42,573 nt of DNA from Acidobacteriota bacterium (GTDB lineage: Bacteria > Acidobacteriota > Aminicenantia > Aminicenantales > Saccharicenantaceae). This document shows, piece after piece, positions 1 to 7,790 of this stretch. Position 1 is the first letter of the stretch. Every line of letters starts with the position of its first letter. The notes under the pieces were generated by a model. That model was not told the origin of the DNA. It ran no database searches and saw only the letters and a program-made list of their open reading frames with translations. The stretch covers positions 26,982-69,554 of the forward strand of contig JAQURD010000012.1 in NCBI GenBank assembly GCA_028749115.1, given 5' to 3'. The position numbers and the translations under genes are program-made.

Positions 1-191
1 TATTCGGTGCCGGTGGCTCGGAAGGATAAAAGTAACATGTGCCATCTGACCTCTTAAGGTAGGTATCAGCGGCTGCACCTGCATCGCATGCTGCCTTGTA
101 AGCATCATAATTCATCTGGCTGTCAGATAAGGCAAAATCAAATGCCCGGCCATACTGTCTCCAAAGTCTCAGGCTCTTACCTTCTTCACAT
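1..191 (-). pseudogene. Orphan C-terminal fragment of M15-like peptidase domain, runs off left edge
   Basis: Read on the minus strand directly after the stop codon of the HEAT-like gene ending at 194, and in the same frame, this sequence encodes a copy of the C-terminal end of the RHS/M15 protein at 2421-5339. It starts at the residues QYGRAFDF, continues through SDSQMNYDAY and DTYLK, and then diverges into a different Cys/Pro-containing tail that is cut by the window edge. There is no start codon or ribosome-binding site of its own. Everything upstream of QYG is missing, including the first zinc-ligand histidine of the SxHxxGxAxD motif, so it cannot be an active peptidase. It is best read as a spare toxin tip or a decayed duplicate. 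Confidence 0.7.
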
Positions 192-193
192 GG

Positions 194-1069
194 TCAAGGG
201 CAATGAGTCCCTTTTTTCAGCTTTTCCAGCTCCTGCCTGGCTGCCTCTCTCGCCGGGTATTTAATCACTTTTCTGGCTGGTTGAGAAGGATCTTCAGACT
301 GTGCCTCCAGTTCTACCTTATAGTTATCAGTAGCAGCTATCTTCTCCAGAAGCGGTATAACGTCAGAGTCGCCCGATTCCCCCAGAGCTTCAATAGCACA
401 AATTCTGACATACGAGTCCTCACCTCTTAGTGCCATTTCCTTTAATGTTCCTTTTATCTTTTCTCTGAGTGCTCCTGACGCAGTGAAACCTCTTTCCTTT
501 GGCAAGATAAAATCTCTAAGAAGGACACACACATTAAGCCTTTCAGATTCATTGGCCTGTTTGGACTCAAGCCTTTTAAGCTCAGCCTCTACCACTCTTT
601 CCGGGCAGACTTCAAGATAAGCGGTCAGATCATACACTGAACCGGCATCTCTAACCGCTATCTCGAAGCCTTCCGGTGCCCCAGACCTGGCAATTATGTC
701 ATAAATCTGACGTGCGTAAATTCCCCAGGACCCAGATTGGGTATGAATAGTTCCCTTTGGTGCTACATCTTCTAGTGTCTTGCCTTTGGGAACAGGCATT
801 TTCAGCAGTTCTGTTGCCATAGCCTGCTCTCTATTGTATAAGTCAATCAACCGAATAATTACAGGGTGAGGGATTTGCTCCTTAGTCAACTGATGAAAAA
901 AATCAACTGCTTCCATTCTCTCCTCAAAGACAGGACTGTTGAGCCTCTGATAGTAGAATTCAATCCTTTCTTCAAGAGTCTGGCCTCGCTCCTGGCACAT
1001 CAAAACTTGACCACCAAGAGTAAGAATAGCTATCAGAATAAAAGCTAATTTAAGACCCCGTTTAATCAT
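194..1069 (-). CDS. Secreted HEAT-like repeat protein, copy B (candidate immunity protein)
   Basis: The protein has 291 residues. Residues 1-24 form a Sec signal peptide with a hydrophobic core, so it is predicted to be exported. A Cys at 25 follows LM, which is a poor lipobox. The rest is helical; the stretch VRICAIEALGESGDSDVIPL is a typical HEAT/armadillo-type repeat. The start is well supported by AGGAGG a few bases upstream of ATG. It is about 92% identical to the neighbouring copy at 1432-2307: the first 81 residues are identical, and about 24 changes lie mainly between residues 82 and 220. Two copies next to a secreted M15-peptidase RHS-like protein suggest a periplasmic immunity role, but this is inference. 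A simple duplicated HEAT scaffold protein is the alternative. Confidence 0.75.
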   Translation of the reverse strand: MIKRGLKLAFILIAILTLGGQVLMCQERGQTLEERIEFYYQRLNSPVFEERMEAVDFFHQLTKEQIPHPVIIRLIDLYNREQAMATELLKMPVPKGKTLEDVAPKGTIHTQSGSWGIYARQIYDIIARSGAPEGFEIAVRDAGSVYDLTAYLEVCPERVVEAELKRLESKQANESERLNVCVLLRDFILPKERGFTASGALREKIKGTLKEMALRGEDSYVRICAIEALGESGDSDVIPLLEKIAATDNYKVELEAQSEDPSQPARKVIKYPAREAARQELEKLKKGTHCP

Positions 1070-1182
1070 TTTTTCCTCCTAATTGTCATAATCATTCTAG
1101 AGAGTATGCCTTCCTATATTTCCCTGCCTGGCGGCTCTGGCCGTCGTGGAAATAGCGGCGGGGAGGGATTCGGATATTGATT

Positions 1183-1431
1183 CTAATTGAGCCAAGCTGC
1201 ATGCCCCCGAACATAGTATTCGCCCTCAGGTAGATCGGATGGCTGTGGGGGAGAAGGGTTAGCATCCCAGAATAGCTTCCTCAAGTTTGTCTTAAGGTAG
1301 GTATCAGCGGCTGCACCTGCATCGCGTGCTGCCCTGTAAGCATCATAATTCATCTGGCTGTCAGATAAGGCAAAATCAAATGCCTGGCCATACTGTCTCC
1401 AAGGTCTCAGGCTCTTACCTTCTTCACATGG
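1183..1431 (-). pseudogene. Orphan C-terminal fragment of M15-like peptidase domain (second copy)
   Basis: The fragment begins immediately after the TGA of the HEAT-like gene (copy A) and in the same frame. A short non-homologous lead of about 11 residues (ending PWR) is followed by QYGQAFDF, SDSQMNYDAY, DTYLK and finally EYYVRGHAAWLN and a TAG stop. From QYG onward it matches the last 69 or so residues of the 972-residue RHS/M15 protein, except for a variable stretch between DTYLK and PPQPS. The first zinc histidine is replaced by Arg, and the upstream half of the peptidase domain is missing. It has no start codon or ribosome-binding site. It is probably silent, or a donor for recombination. 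Confidence 0.75.
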
Positions 1432-2440
1432 TCAAGGGCAATGAGTCCCTTTTTTCAGCTTTTCCAGCTCCTGCCTGGCTGTCTCTCTCGCCGGGTATTT
1501 AATCACTTTTCTGGCTGGTTGAGAAGGATCTTCAGACCGTGCCTCCAGTTCTACCTTATAGTTATCAGTAGCAGCTATCTTCTCCAGAAGCGGTATAACA
1601 TCAGAATCGCCTGATTCCCCCAGAGCTTCAATAGCACAAACTCTGACATACAAGCCCTCATCTCTTAGTGCCATTTCCTTTAATGTTGCTTTTATCTTTT
1701 CTCTGAGTGCTCCTGACGCAGTGAAACCTCTTTCCTTTGGCCTGATAAAATCCCTCAGAAGGACACACACATTAAGCCTTCCAATTTCATTGGCCTGGAT
1801 GGGCTCAAGCCTTTTTAGCGCAGCGTCAACTACTCTTTCCGGGCAGACTTCTAGATAAGCAGCCAGATCATACACTGAATGGGCATATCTAACCGCTATC
1901 TCAAAACCTTCCGGTGCCCCAGACCTGGCAATTATGTCATAAATCTGACATACGTAAATTCCCCAGGACTCAGATTGGGTATAAATAGTTCCCTTTGGTG
2001 CTACATCTTCTAGTGTCTTGCCTTCGGGAACAGGCATTTTCAGCAGTTCTGTTGCTATAGCCAGCTCTCTATTGTATAAGTCAATCAACCGAATAATTAC
2101 AGGGTGAGGGATTTGCTCCTTAGTCAACTGATGAAAAAAATCAACTGCTTCCATTCTCTCCTCAAAGACAGGACTGTTGAGCCTCTGATAGTAGAATTCA
2201 ATCCTTTCTTCAAGAGTCTGGCCTCGCTCCTGGCACATCAAAACTTGACCACCAAGAGTAAGAATAGCTATCAGAATAAAAGCTAATTTAAGACCCCGTT
2301 TAATCATTTTTTCCTCCTAATTGTCATAATCATTCTAGAGAGTATGCCTTCCTATATTTCCCTGCCTGGCGGCTCTGGCCGTCGTGGAAATAGCGGCGGG
2401 GAGGGATTCGGATATTGATTCTAATTGAGCCAAGCTGCAT
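1203..2440 (-). repeat. Tandem repeat unit, complete copy (1238 bp)
   Basis: This is a complete unit: orphan peptidase tip, HEAT-like gene copy A and the spacer with its ribosome-binding site. The left copy lies at 1-1202, and a partial copy of the tip portion lies inside the full RHS gene at 2441-2633. Confidence 0.85.
1432..2307 (-). CDS. Secreted HEAT-like repeat protein, copy A (candidate immunity protein)
   Basis: This 291-residue paralogue of the gene at 194-1069 has the same Sec signal peptide and HEAT-like C-terminal half. It lies 113 bp downstream of the stop codon of the RHS/M15 gene on the same strand, so it is the first gene after the putative toxin, the usual place for an immunity gene. 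AGGAGG precedes the ATG with good spacing. Substitutions relative to copy B are scattered over residues 82-280 and include radical changes (Arg-Cys, Asp-Tyr, Gly-His), while the first 81 residues are identical. The pattern suggests either relaxed constraint or diversification in the middle of the protein. The function is not known from sequence alone. Confidence 0.75.
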   Translation of the reverse strand: MIKRGLKLAFILIAILTLGGQVLMCQERGQTLEERIEFYYQRLNSPVFEERMEAVDFFHQLTKEQIPHPVIIRLIDLYNRELAIATELLKMPVPEGKTLEDVAPKGTIYTQSESWGIYVCQIYDIIARSGAPEGFEIAVRYAHSVYDLAAYLEVCPERVVDAALKRLEPIQANEIGRLNVCVLLRDFIRPKERGFTASGALREKIKATLKEMALRDEGLYVRVCAIEALGESGDSDVIPLLEKIAATDNYKVELEARSEDPSQPARKVIKYPARETARQELEKLKKGTHCP

Positions 2441-5339
2441 GCCCCTGAACATAGTATTCGCCCTCAGGTAGAGCCGATGGTTGCGGCGGGGGAGAATTTT
2501 TATTACAGGAAATCTTCCTCTTGTTTGTCTTAAGGTAGGTATCAGCGGCTGCACCTGCACTGATTGCTGCCTGGCAGGCATCATAATTCATCTGGCTGTC
2601 AGAGAAGGCAAAATCAAAAGCCCGGCCATACTGATGATTGGAGGTAGGTTCAGAATTCTGAGTATGTGCATTACCCCAGGGAGTCCTATAGCCACTGGTG
2701 AAAAGAATGTTAGTGGTATGGCTCAACAAAAATTTGTTGTTGGAAGCAATAGCATGTTGATTCAAGCTGCGAAGAATATGGTATCGAAATTTACCTGTTT
2801 GAGCAGCAGTTCCTAAGAGTGCCGCAAAAGCTGCCGGATCGGTGTCAAAGACAGACCTGGGCATTGATCTGCAAGCAGTAAAATCCTCATATTGCTGTCT
2901 CAATTCATCCAGATTGTCCTGAGAAACAATGACAGATGCCTCCTTCGTAATTCCAAAATAGCTAATTTGCGCTTTAATTATATATTTTAAAGGTGCCTCG
3001 CGTCCATTAGGTGCAGGGGGAGGAGAGGGAACAAAAGAATAGATATAACCAGTTGAAGTTGCAGGACTAACAGTACCGCTATCTATTCCATCACCAGGAT
3101 AATCCTCTACGCTCCAGACTATTTGATTACTCAGATCTATATTTCCATAAAAAGCTTCGGCCAGAGCCTGTATTGTATCTCCGCTGCCAGACCACCTGGC
3201 TACAAAAGAACCATTTCCAGAAGGAGAAGAAACATCAATTATTATGATTGAAAGATTCTGGTCATCAGGTGGTAGTGGAGGAGGTGGAGGCTCTGGGGAA
3301 TTTTGATCAATTACATCGACTGCGAGGTAGGTTGATTTGCCAATTACAATTATCTCATAAGAAGGATTGAAGGGATCACTATCAGGAACCGGGACGTCCA
3401 TCGAAATAGTAAAATGAGCGCTCACAAAGTAAATCCCAGGAGAACTCCAGAATGTGCTATATGAAAATCCACCATAATTTAAGCCATAGCCCCCATACCA
3501 AACAATTTCTCGAGGGTTATCGCACATGGTGATAAGGTTATAAGTTTCTATTGATCTTGTATGGACAAAACTAGGTCCAAATATAAAGGCAGCACAGTCC
3601 TCATCCCATGAACCTCCACCACCTCCGCCTCCTCCAGCGCCCGAATCGTCACCCCCGCCACCACCGCCCCCTCCACAATCACCGCATGATGAGCATTCTG
3701 GAGGGCACCATCCATAAGAGTAGCAACAATTCTTATCGCCTGAGTATGCTGATTTAATGGAGATAGTGTCCTCTTCTTTTGAAATATCCTGAGACTTGCT
3801 GTAAATATCATAAAGACGGTTATATAAACCGTGTGGGTTTGATTTCCAGTTTTGTGCTCTTTCTACCAGATCATTAAGGACAAATTCGTATTCAGGAAGA
3901 TAATCGCCATCAGAAGCAACTGTTCTCTGAATATATGATTCGTCTATTCTAGGAGCGTCAAACATATCCATGACCAGCCTGATATTTCCTTCAAAATCTT
4001 TAATAAGCAGAGTTTCTTTTTTCTTACCCTCTCTTTTCCCTGCATATCGGATCAGTTCAAAACCGTCTTTATCAAAATTTACCATTGAGGGGCTATAAAC
4101 AACCAGGTCCAGGGTTTCTCCTGTATTGAGATCATTAATTATCTTATGAACTATGTTCCCATCTTTATCTCTTAAATAAAATATGGAAATCTCATTAACG
4201 TTTTTCAAGATCAATTGTCCACTGGAGTCATAACCGTATCTAATATCCAGAACGGCCTGTCCGTTCTGATAATAGGTTTCTTTACTGACGAGATTTCTCT
4301 TATTAAAATGCCTGAATACTTCTGATAGACCAGATTTATGTTTAAGATAAACTTGATTTCCTCTGGAATCAAATCCATAGTCATAAAAGCGATCCTGATA
4401 TAACCCATTGTTTTGAATAATTTGTCTTGTTTGAGAAGGATAGACTCTTCCATTCCGGCTCAAAACCTGTGCTGTTTTACCCCGGGAGTCTGAAATTCCG
4501 GTAAGATTCCCAGTGGAATCATAAAAATAATAAAAAGTATTTGCCGCCTTTCCTGGCTTCTCGATCAGGCTTGTCTTCTTACCCCTTTTGTCGAATTGAT
4601 AGGAAAGTTCAAAAATCTGCGTCTGGCCGAAGCGGATAATTGATTTAGTAAAACTCCCTTCTGATATTTTATATAGAATACTGTAGGCAGGTAGGTTAAC
4701 CTTCTCCAAAGTTCCACTTCCATCATATTTGAAAATAAGATCGCTACCTTCAGGTCTCTTTATCCTCGCAATGTTTCCCTTATCATCGTATTCATACTGT
4801 CTTAACTCATTGAAATTATCAGCGAATCTTGTCAACTGACCTTTCTGATCATAGAAATATTCAGAAGTGTAATATAAACCTTCTACGTTTATTTCTTGCT
4901 TTAGAATCTTTCCATCCTGGCCTTTAGTATAACTTAGAGGAATCTCTTCTGGATCAGCAACCTGACGTTGATTAATCGGATCGACAGTTAAGGTTAGTTC
5001 CGTTTTTCTGCCGAGATTAACCTTCAAATGTGAGGAAGCTTGATCTTTAGATGATTCTTTCCCAAGAAATACCTGATAATCACCTAATGGCAAGTCAGAA
5101 AATAAGCATTGCCCCTGAACATTGCTCACATCTTCCTTTTTAATACTGTTTCCTTTTAACAGTACTCTAACCGAGGAAACTGGCCTTCCCTCACCGTCAA
5201 TTAACTTTAGAACGATGTCTCCACGCATGGCTACAGTTCGAGAAAAAAGAACTGGAGAAGAAGCTATGAGCAGAAAAAGTAAGATGACTGCAAGATGACA
5301 GAATGCCTGATGCTTTTTAAAGGTTTCTAATTTCATCAT
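2421..5339 (-). CDS. Secreted YD-repeat (RHS-like) protein with C-terminal M15-type peptidase domain
   Basis: The protein has 972 residues. Residues 1-37 are a signal peptide. Residues 40-115 resemble a carboxypeptidase-regulatory-like (SpaA/CarboxypepD_reg) beta sandwich. Residues 160-430 hold at least eight YD repeats (YFYDQKGQL, YEYDDKGNI, YFYDSTGNL and YGYDSSGQL, for example). Residues 538-582 are Cys-rich and then Gly-rich, with two poly-Gly runs. Residues 640-805 look like Ig-like beta modules joined by Pro-rich linkers. Residues 810-972 end in SGYRTPWGN followed by S900-N-H902-QYGRAF-D909, the SxHxxGxAxD zinc motif of M15 peptidases; H967 in VQGHAAW is a candidate third ligand. M15 enzymes cleave D-Ala-containing peptidoglycan peptides. 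The conserved RHS autoprotease end (DPxGL type) is not seen, so this is a short, atypical RHS-like protein. It starts the array with the HEAT genes. Confidence 0.75.
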   Translation of the reverse strand: MMKLETFKKHQAFCHLAVILLFLLIASSPVLFSRTVAMRGDIVLKLIDGEGRPVSSVRVLLKGNSIKKEDVSNVQGQCLFSDLPLGDYQVFLGKESSKDQASSHLKVNLGRKTELTLTVDPINQRQVADPEEIPLSYTKGQDGKILKQEINVEGLYYTSEYFYDQKGQLTRFADNFNELRQYEYDDKGNIARIKRPEGSDLIFKYDGSGTLEKVNLPAYSILYKISEGSFTKSIIRFGQTQIFELSYQFDKRGKKTSLIEKPGKAANTFYYFYDSTGNLTGISDSRGKTAQVLSRNGRVYPSQTRQIIQNNGLYQDRFYDYGFDSRGNQVYLKHKSGLSEVFRHFNKRNLVSKETYYQNGQAVLDIRYGYDSSGQLILKNVNEISIFYLRDKDGNIVHKIINDLNTGETLDLVVYSPSMVNFDKDGFELIRYAGKREGKKKETLLIKDFEGNIRLVMDMFDAPRIDESYIQRTVASDGDYLPEYEFVLNDLVERAQNWKSNPHGLYNRLYDIYSKSQDISKEEDTISIKSAYSGDKNCCYSYGWCPPECSSCGDCGGGGGGGGDDSGAGGGGGGGGSWDEDCAAFIFGPSFVHTRSIETYNLITMCDNPREIVWYGGYGLNYGGFSYSTFWSSPGIYFVSAHFTISMDVPVPDSDPFNPSYEIIVIGKSTYLAVDVIDQNSPEPPPPPLPPDDQNLSIIIIDVSSPSGNGSFVARWSGSGDTIQALAEAFYGNIDLSNQIVWSVEDYPGDGIDSGTVSPATSTGYIYSFVPSPPPAPNGREAPLKYIIKAQISYFGITKEASVIVSQDNLDELRQQYEDFTACRSMPRSVFDTDPAAFAALLGTAAQTGKFRYHILRSLNQHAIASNNKFLLSHTTNILFTSGYRTPWGNAHTQNSEPTSNHQYGRAFDFAFSDSQMNYDACQAAISAGAAADTYLKTNKRKISCNKNSPPPQPSALPEGEYYVQGHAAWLN
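2441..2633 (-). repeat. Third, partial copy of the repeat: M15 tip within the full-length gene
   Basis: The last ~64 codons of the RHS/M15 gene are the homologue of the orphan tips at 1-165 and 1203-1395. Similarity stops abruptly at the QYG codons of the zinc motif, marking the recombination or duplication junction. Confidence 0.75.
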
Positions 5340-5803
5340 GCCCCCTTGATATTTCCTTTGTCTGAAATTCTTTTAACATATTGCGGTAAAATCTGTCAAG
5401 TATTTTCTTGAGTTGGTTTATTTTAAGCTGATAATAAACTTAATTGTTGGCTCATAAGGTGATGAAAAAATAGGGTTTAGATTATATTTCTGATCTTATC
5501 GCCTGAGAAGCACGAATCGGCTTCATATTTTCTCCTTATTACCATTGGGATATCAATTAAAGATGTTTTCTAGTTTTTTGGGCTGCTATAGGCATAAAGT
5601 TTAACCTCGCCTTAAAAATGGACTTAAATTATGACAGGGAGAATTAGGTCAAGGCCGGGGTCTGCTCTTTAAGAAAAAATTTATGTTTTTATCTTTTAAA
5701 ATCTGAGATTTAACCGGCTTTTAAATCGTCTTCTCCAAGGCGTTAAATTTCGTATTTATGGCTTTATTAACCCTCAAGAATCGATTAAAATCAGGAGAGG
5801 GAA
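5340..5803. other. Intergenic region between divergent genes
   Basis: This 464-bp A/T-rich spacer separates the minus-strand RHS/M15 gene from the plus-strand methyltransferase. Apart from the promoter candidate above and the AGGAGAGG ribosome-binding site just before 5804, I see no gene, RNA or repeat. A 13-codon minus-strand reading frame near 5532 has an AAGGAG in front, but nothing else supports it. Confidence 0.5.
5371..5399 (-). promoter_or_regulatory. Possible sigma-70 promoter of the RHS/M15 gene
   Basis: On the minus strand a perfect TTGACA (5399-5394) is followed after 17 bases by TTAAAA (5376-5371), a weak -10 element, about 32 bases upstream of the ATG at 5339. Only the -35 box is convincing. 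Confidence 0.35.
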
Positions 5804-7048
5804 ATGCAAAATCAAGCAACTATTATTCTTGGCGATAGCCGCTCGATGAGCGAAATTGCCGACTCTCAAGTAGACTTAATTATCACCTCTCCACCTTACT
5901 GGCACTTAAAAGATTATGGAATGCCGGGTCAGATTGGCTATGGCCAAAGCCTTCATGAATATTTGTGCTCTTTGTATCTTGTCTGGCAGGAGTGCTTTAG
6001 GATTTTAAGGCCAGGTTCCAGGCTTTGCGTCAACATCGGGGATCAATTTGCCCGGGCTATAATCTATGGCCGGTATAAGGTTATACCCCTTCATGCTGAG
6101 ATAATTTCACAGAGTGAGAAAATTGGCTTTGATTTTATGGGGTCTATTATCTGGCAGAAGAAAACCACAATGAATACGAGCGGAGGAGCGACTGTTATGG
6201 GATCGTTCCCTTATCCTCCGAATGGAATTGTGGAGCTTGATTATGAATATATTCATATCTTTAAAAAGCCCGGCAAAAATAAACAGGTCTCTAAAGAGAT
6301 AAAAGAAGCTTCCAGACTGACCAAAGAAGAGTGGAAACAATATTTCGCCGGGCACTGGGTTTTTAAAGGAGCAAAACAACTGGATCATGAGGCCATGTTT
6401 CCAGACGAATTGCCCCGAAGACTGATCAGAATGTTTTCATTTGTGGATGATACTGTTTTAGATCCATTTCTCGGTAGCGGGACAACAGTAAAGGTTGCTC
6501 TAGAACAGGGCCGGAACGCTTTTGGCTATGAGATTAATCACAGCTTCCTAGAATTGATAAAAGAAAAGCTGGGTTTGGTCAATTCACTTCCCGGGTTAGG
6601 TAAAGAGGTCAAGATTGTCGAGCGACAAGAAAACCAGGGTGTTGATTTTGACCGGAGCTATATTCCGTCGATAAAAAATGAAAAGCCTCAAATTGATCCA
6701 GGAATGTTCAACTTCAAGGGGCCAAGGCTTTACAAAGTAGCAGGAATTATGGATGATCACACCATTCTGCTCAACACGGGTTTAAAGGTAAGGTTTTTGG
6801 GAATTAAGACAATAAAAAAGGATGAAACTATTCAATATCTTAAAAACCGGCTGCTGGGTAAAGAAGTGATAATAAAAATTGGCAACAACGAAGTCTCAGA
6901 AGGCGAGACAGTTAATGGCTATGTCTATTTAAAAAACAAGATATTTATAAACCTTTATTTGATAAAATCCGGCCTAGCCATTCCAGACCTGTCTCAGGCT
7001 CATAAGGAAATGAATAAATTTAGGTCAGCAGCTAGCTTCAACCCATGA
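5804..7048 (+). CDS. Site-specific DNA methyltransferase (beta-class amino-MTase) with degenerate SNase-like C-terminal domain
   Basis: The protein has 414 residues. TSPPYW at 28-33 is the catalytic motif of amino-methyltransferases (N4-cytosine or N6-adenine), and DPFLGSGTT at 220-228 followed by GYEIN is the S-adenosylmethionine-binding motif. Catalytic motif first and SAM motif last is the beta-class order. Residues 305-395 resemble the staphylococcal-nuclease fold (MDDHTILL, VRFLGIKT, LLGKEV, NGYVYLKN, INLYLIKSGLA). The Asp and Glu of the usual GIDTPE are both Lys here and the second catalytic Arg is absent, so this part is probably a non-catalytic binding module. AGGAGAGG lies just upstream of the ATG. 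No restriction endonuclease gene is adjacent, so it is likely an orphan methylase. Sequence cannot decide between N4C and N6A. Confidence 0.85.
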   Translation: MQNQATIILGDSRSMSEIADSQVDLIITSPPYWHLKDYGMPGQIGYGQSLHEYLCSLYLVWQECFRILRPGSRLCVNIGDQFARAIIYGRYKVIPLHAEIISQSEKIGFDFMGSIIWQKKTTMNTSGGATVMGSFPYPPNGIVELDYEYIHIFKKPGKNKQVSKEIKEASRLTKEEWKQYFAGHWVFKGAKQLDHEAMFPDELPRRLIRMFSFVDDTVLDPFLGSGTTVKVALEQGRNAFGYEINHSFLELIKEKLGLVNSLPGLGKEVKIVERQENQGVDFDRSYIPSIKNEKPQIDPGMFNFKGPRLYKVAGIMDDHTILLNTGLKVRFLGIKTIKKDETIQYLKNRLLGKEVIIKIGNNEVSEGETVNGYVYLKNKIFINLYLIKSGLAIPDLSQAHKEMNKFRSAASFNP

Positions 7049-7166
7049 ACAATTCAAAAAAGAACAGGGCGGCGAGGTCTTTATCATTTTTACCACGACT
7101 AAAGACAGGAAAAAGGTTATACACAACCCAGAAGTTATTGAGGAAATTAAGAGAAGCCTTAGGTAG
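7044..7166 (+). pseudogene. Possible frameshifted C-terminal extension of the methyltransferase
   Basis: In the +1 frame relative to the methyltransferase, starting just before its stop codon, 40 codons remain open. They read like a plausible protein end: a strand-like GGEVFIIFTTT, then a basic and acidic helix ending EEIKRSL. There is no start codon with a ribosome-binding site. It may be the original tail of the SNase-like domain separated by a one-base frameshift, or chance. Confidence 0.3.
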
Positions 7167-7290
7167 AGGTACTTTCTCTGGCGCTAATGAGCCTAGATAA
7201 ACCATTGATTTTATGCCGGGCTTGCCTGCGGAGCATTAGTTATGCAGTCATGGCCTTGGATTTTAAGCTGGTAGGCTAGAAGCATAGCCA

Positions 7291-7569
7291 ATGAAAGCCC
7301 TTTATTTTAAGAATAAAAGCTGTTCGGTCTGCAGCGCTTTTTTCCCCAGATTGGTGGAAATCTGCGAAGAATATCAAATTCCTTTTGAGGTTATAGATAC
7401 ATTGGAAGAACCGGAAAAAGCGGGGCAAAGACTGGTTCTTTCAGTGCCAACCATTATCTTTCTGGATGAAGAAAACCGAGAGCTGCGAAGATTCTCAAGC
7501 TATTTTGGCAGCCAGGAAATCAAAGACTTTTTAGAAAGATATTTTTTAGCAGGCGGACAGAAACATTAA
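7291..7569 (+). CDS. Small thioredoxin-fold protein
   Basis: The protein has 92 residues and no signal peptide, so it is cytoplasmic. C11-S-V-C14 after the first beta strand is a CxxC redox motif. SVPT with Pro53 is the cis-proline loop of thioredoxins, and the final helix (IKDFLERYF) completes a minimal thioredoxin fold. The -SV- dipeptide differs from the -GP- of classical thioredoxin. It probably reduces disulfides or serves as a redox partner of an unidentified enzyme. The ribosome-binding site is weak. It is not obviously in an operon with the genes on either side. Confidence 0.75.
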   Translation: MKALYFKNKSCSVCSAFFPRLVEICEEYQIPFEVIDTLEEPEKAGQRLVLSVPTIIFLDEENRELRRFSSYFGSQEIKDFLERYFLAGGQKH

Positions 7570-7790
7570 TAATAAATAGCCGCCATTAGTCGCTTTTGTC
7601 CCTCTCTTTTCGGTGTTTCAACTGATTGAATCTGAATTTTCCAGTGATTCTGAGTCGCCTTTGGCTTGACAGTCATTATCTGATTAGTTAATTTAGTCAA
7701 AACAGAAGTTTTATTTGATAACCTGACCGGAATCAGGGTACTGTTTGTCAGGCAAGGCGAAATCAGAATAGTAGCCGGAGTAATAAAAAA

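Larger units (their letters stand above)
1..1202 (-). repeat. Tandem repeat unit, left copy (period 1238 bp, truncated by window edge)
   Basis: This unit contains a HEAT-like gene, its upstream spacer and an orphan peptidase fragment. It aligns with 1203-2440 at an offset of 1238 bp. The segment from about 820 to 1202 (5' end of the gene plus spacer) matches the second copy essentially base for base, whereas the middle of the gene differs at many positions. Confidence 0.85.

Noticed and set aside
3600-3680. Short GGA/GGC-like repeats as a possible CRISPR or minisatellite
   Set aside because: They encode the poly-Gly runs of the RHS/M15 protein; there are no spaced repeats.
5480-5535. 13-codon minus-strand frame with AAGGAG
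   Set aside because: Too short and isolated to support as a gene or leader peptide.
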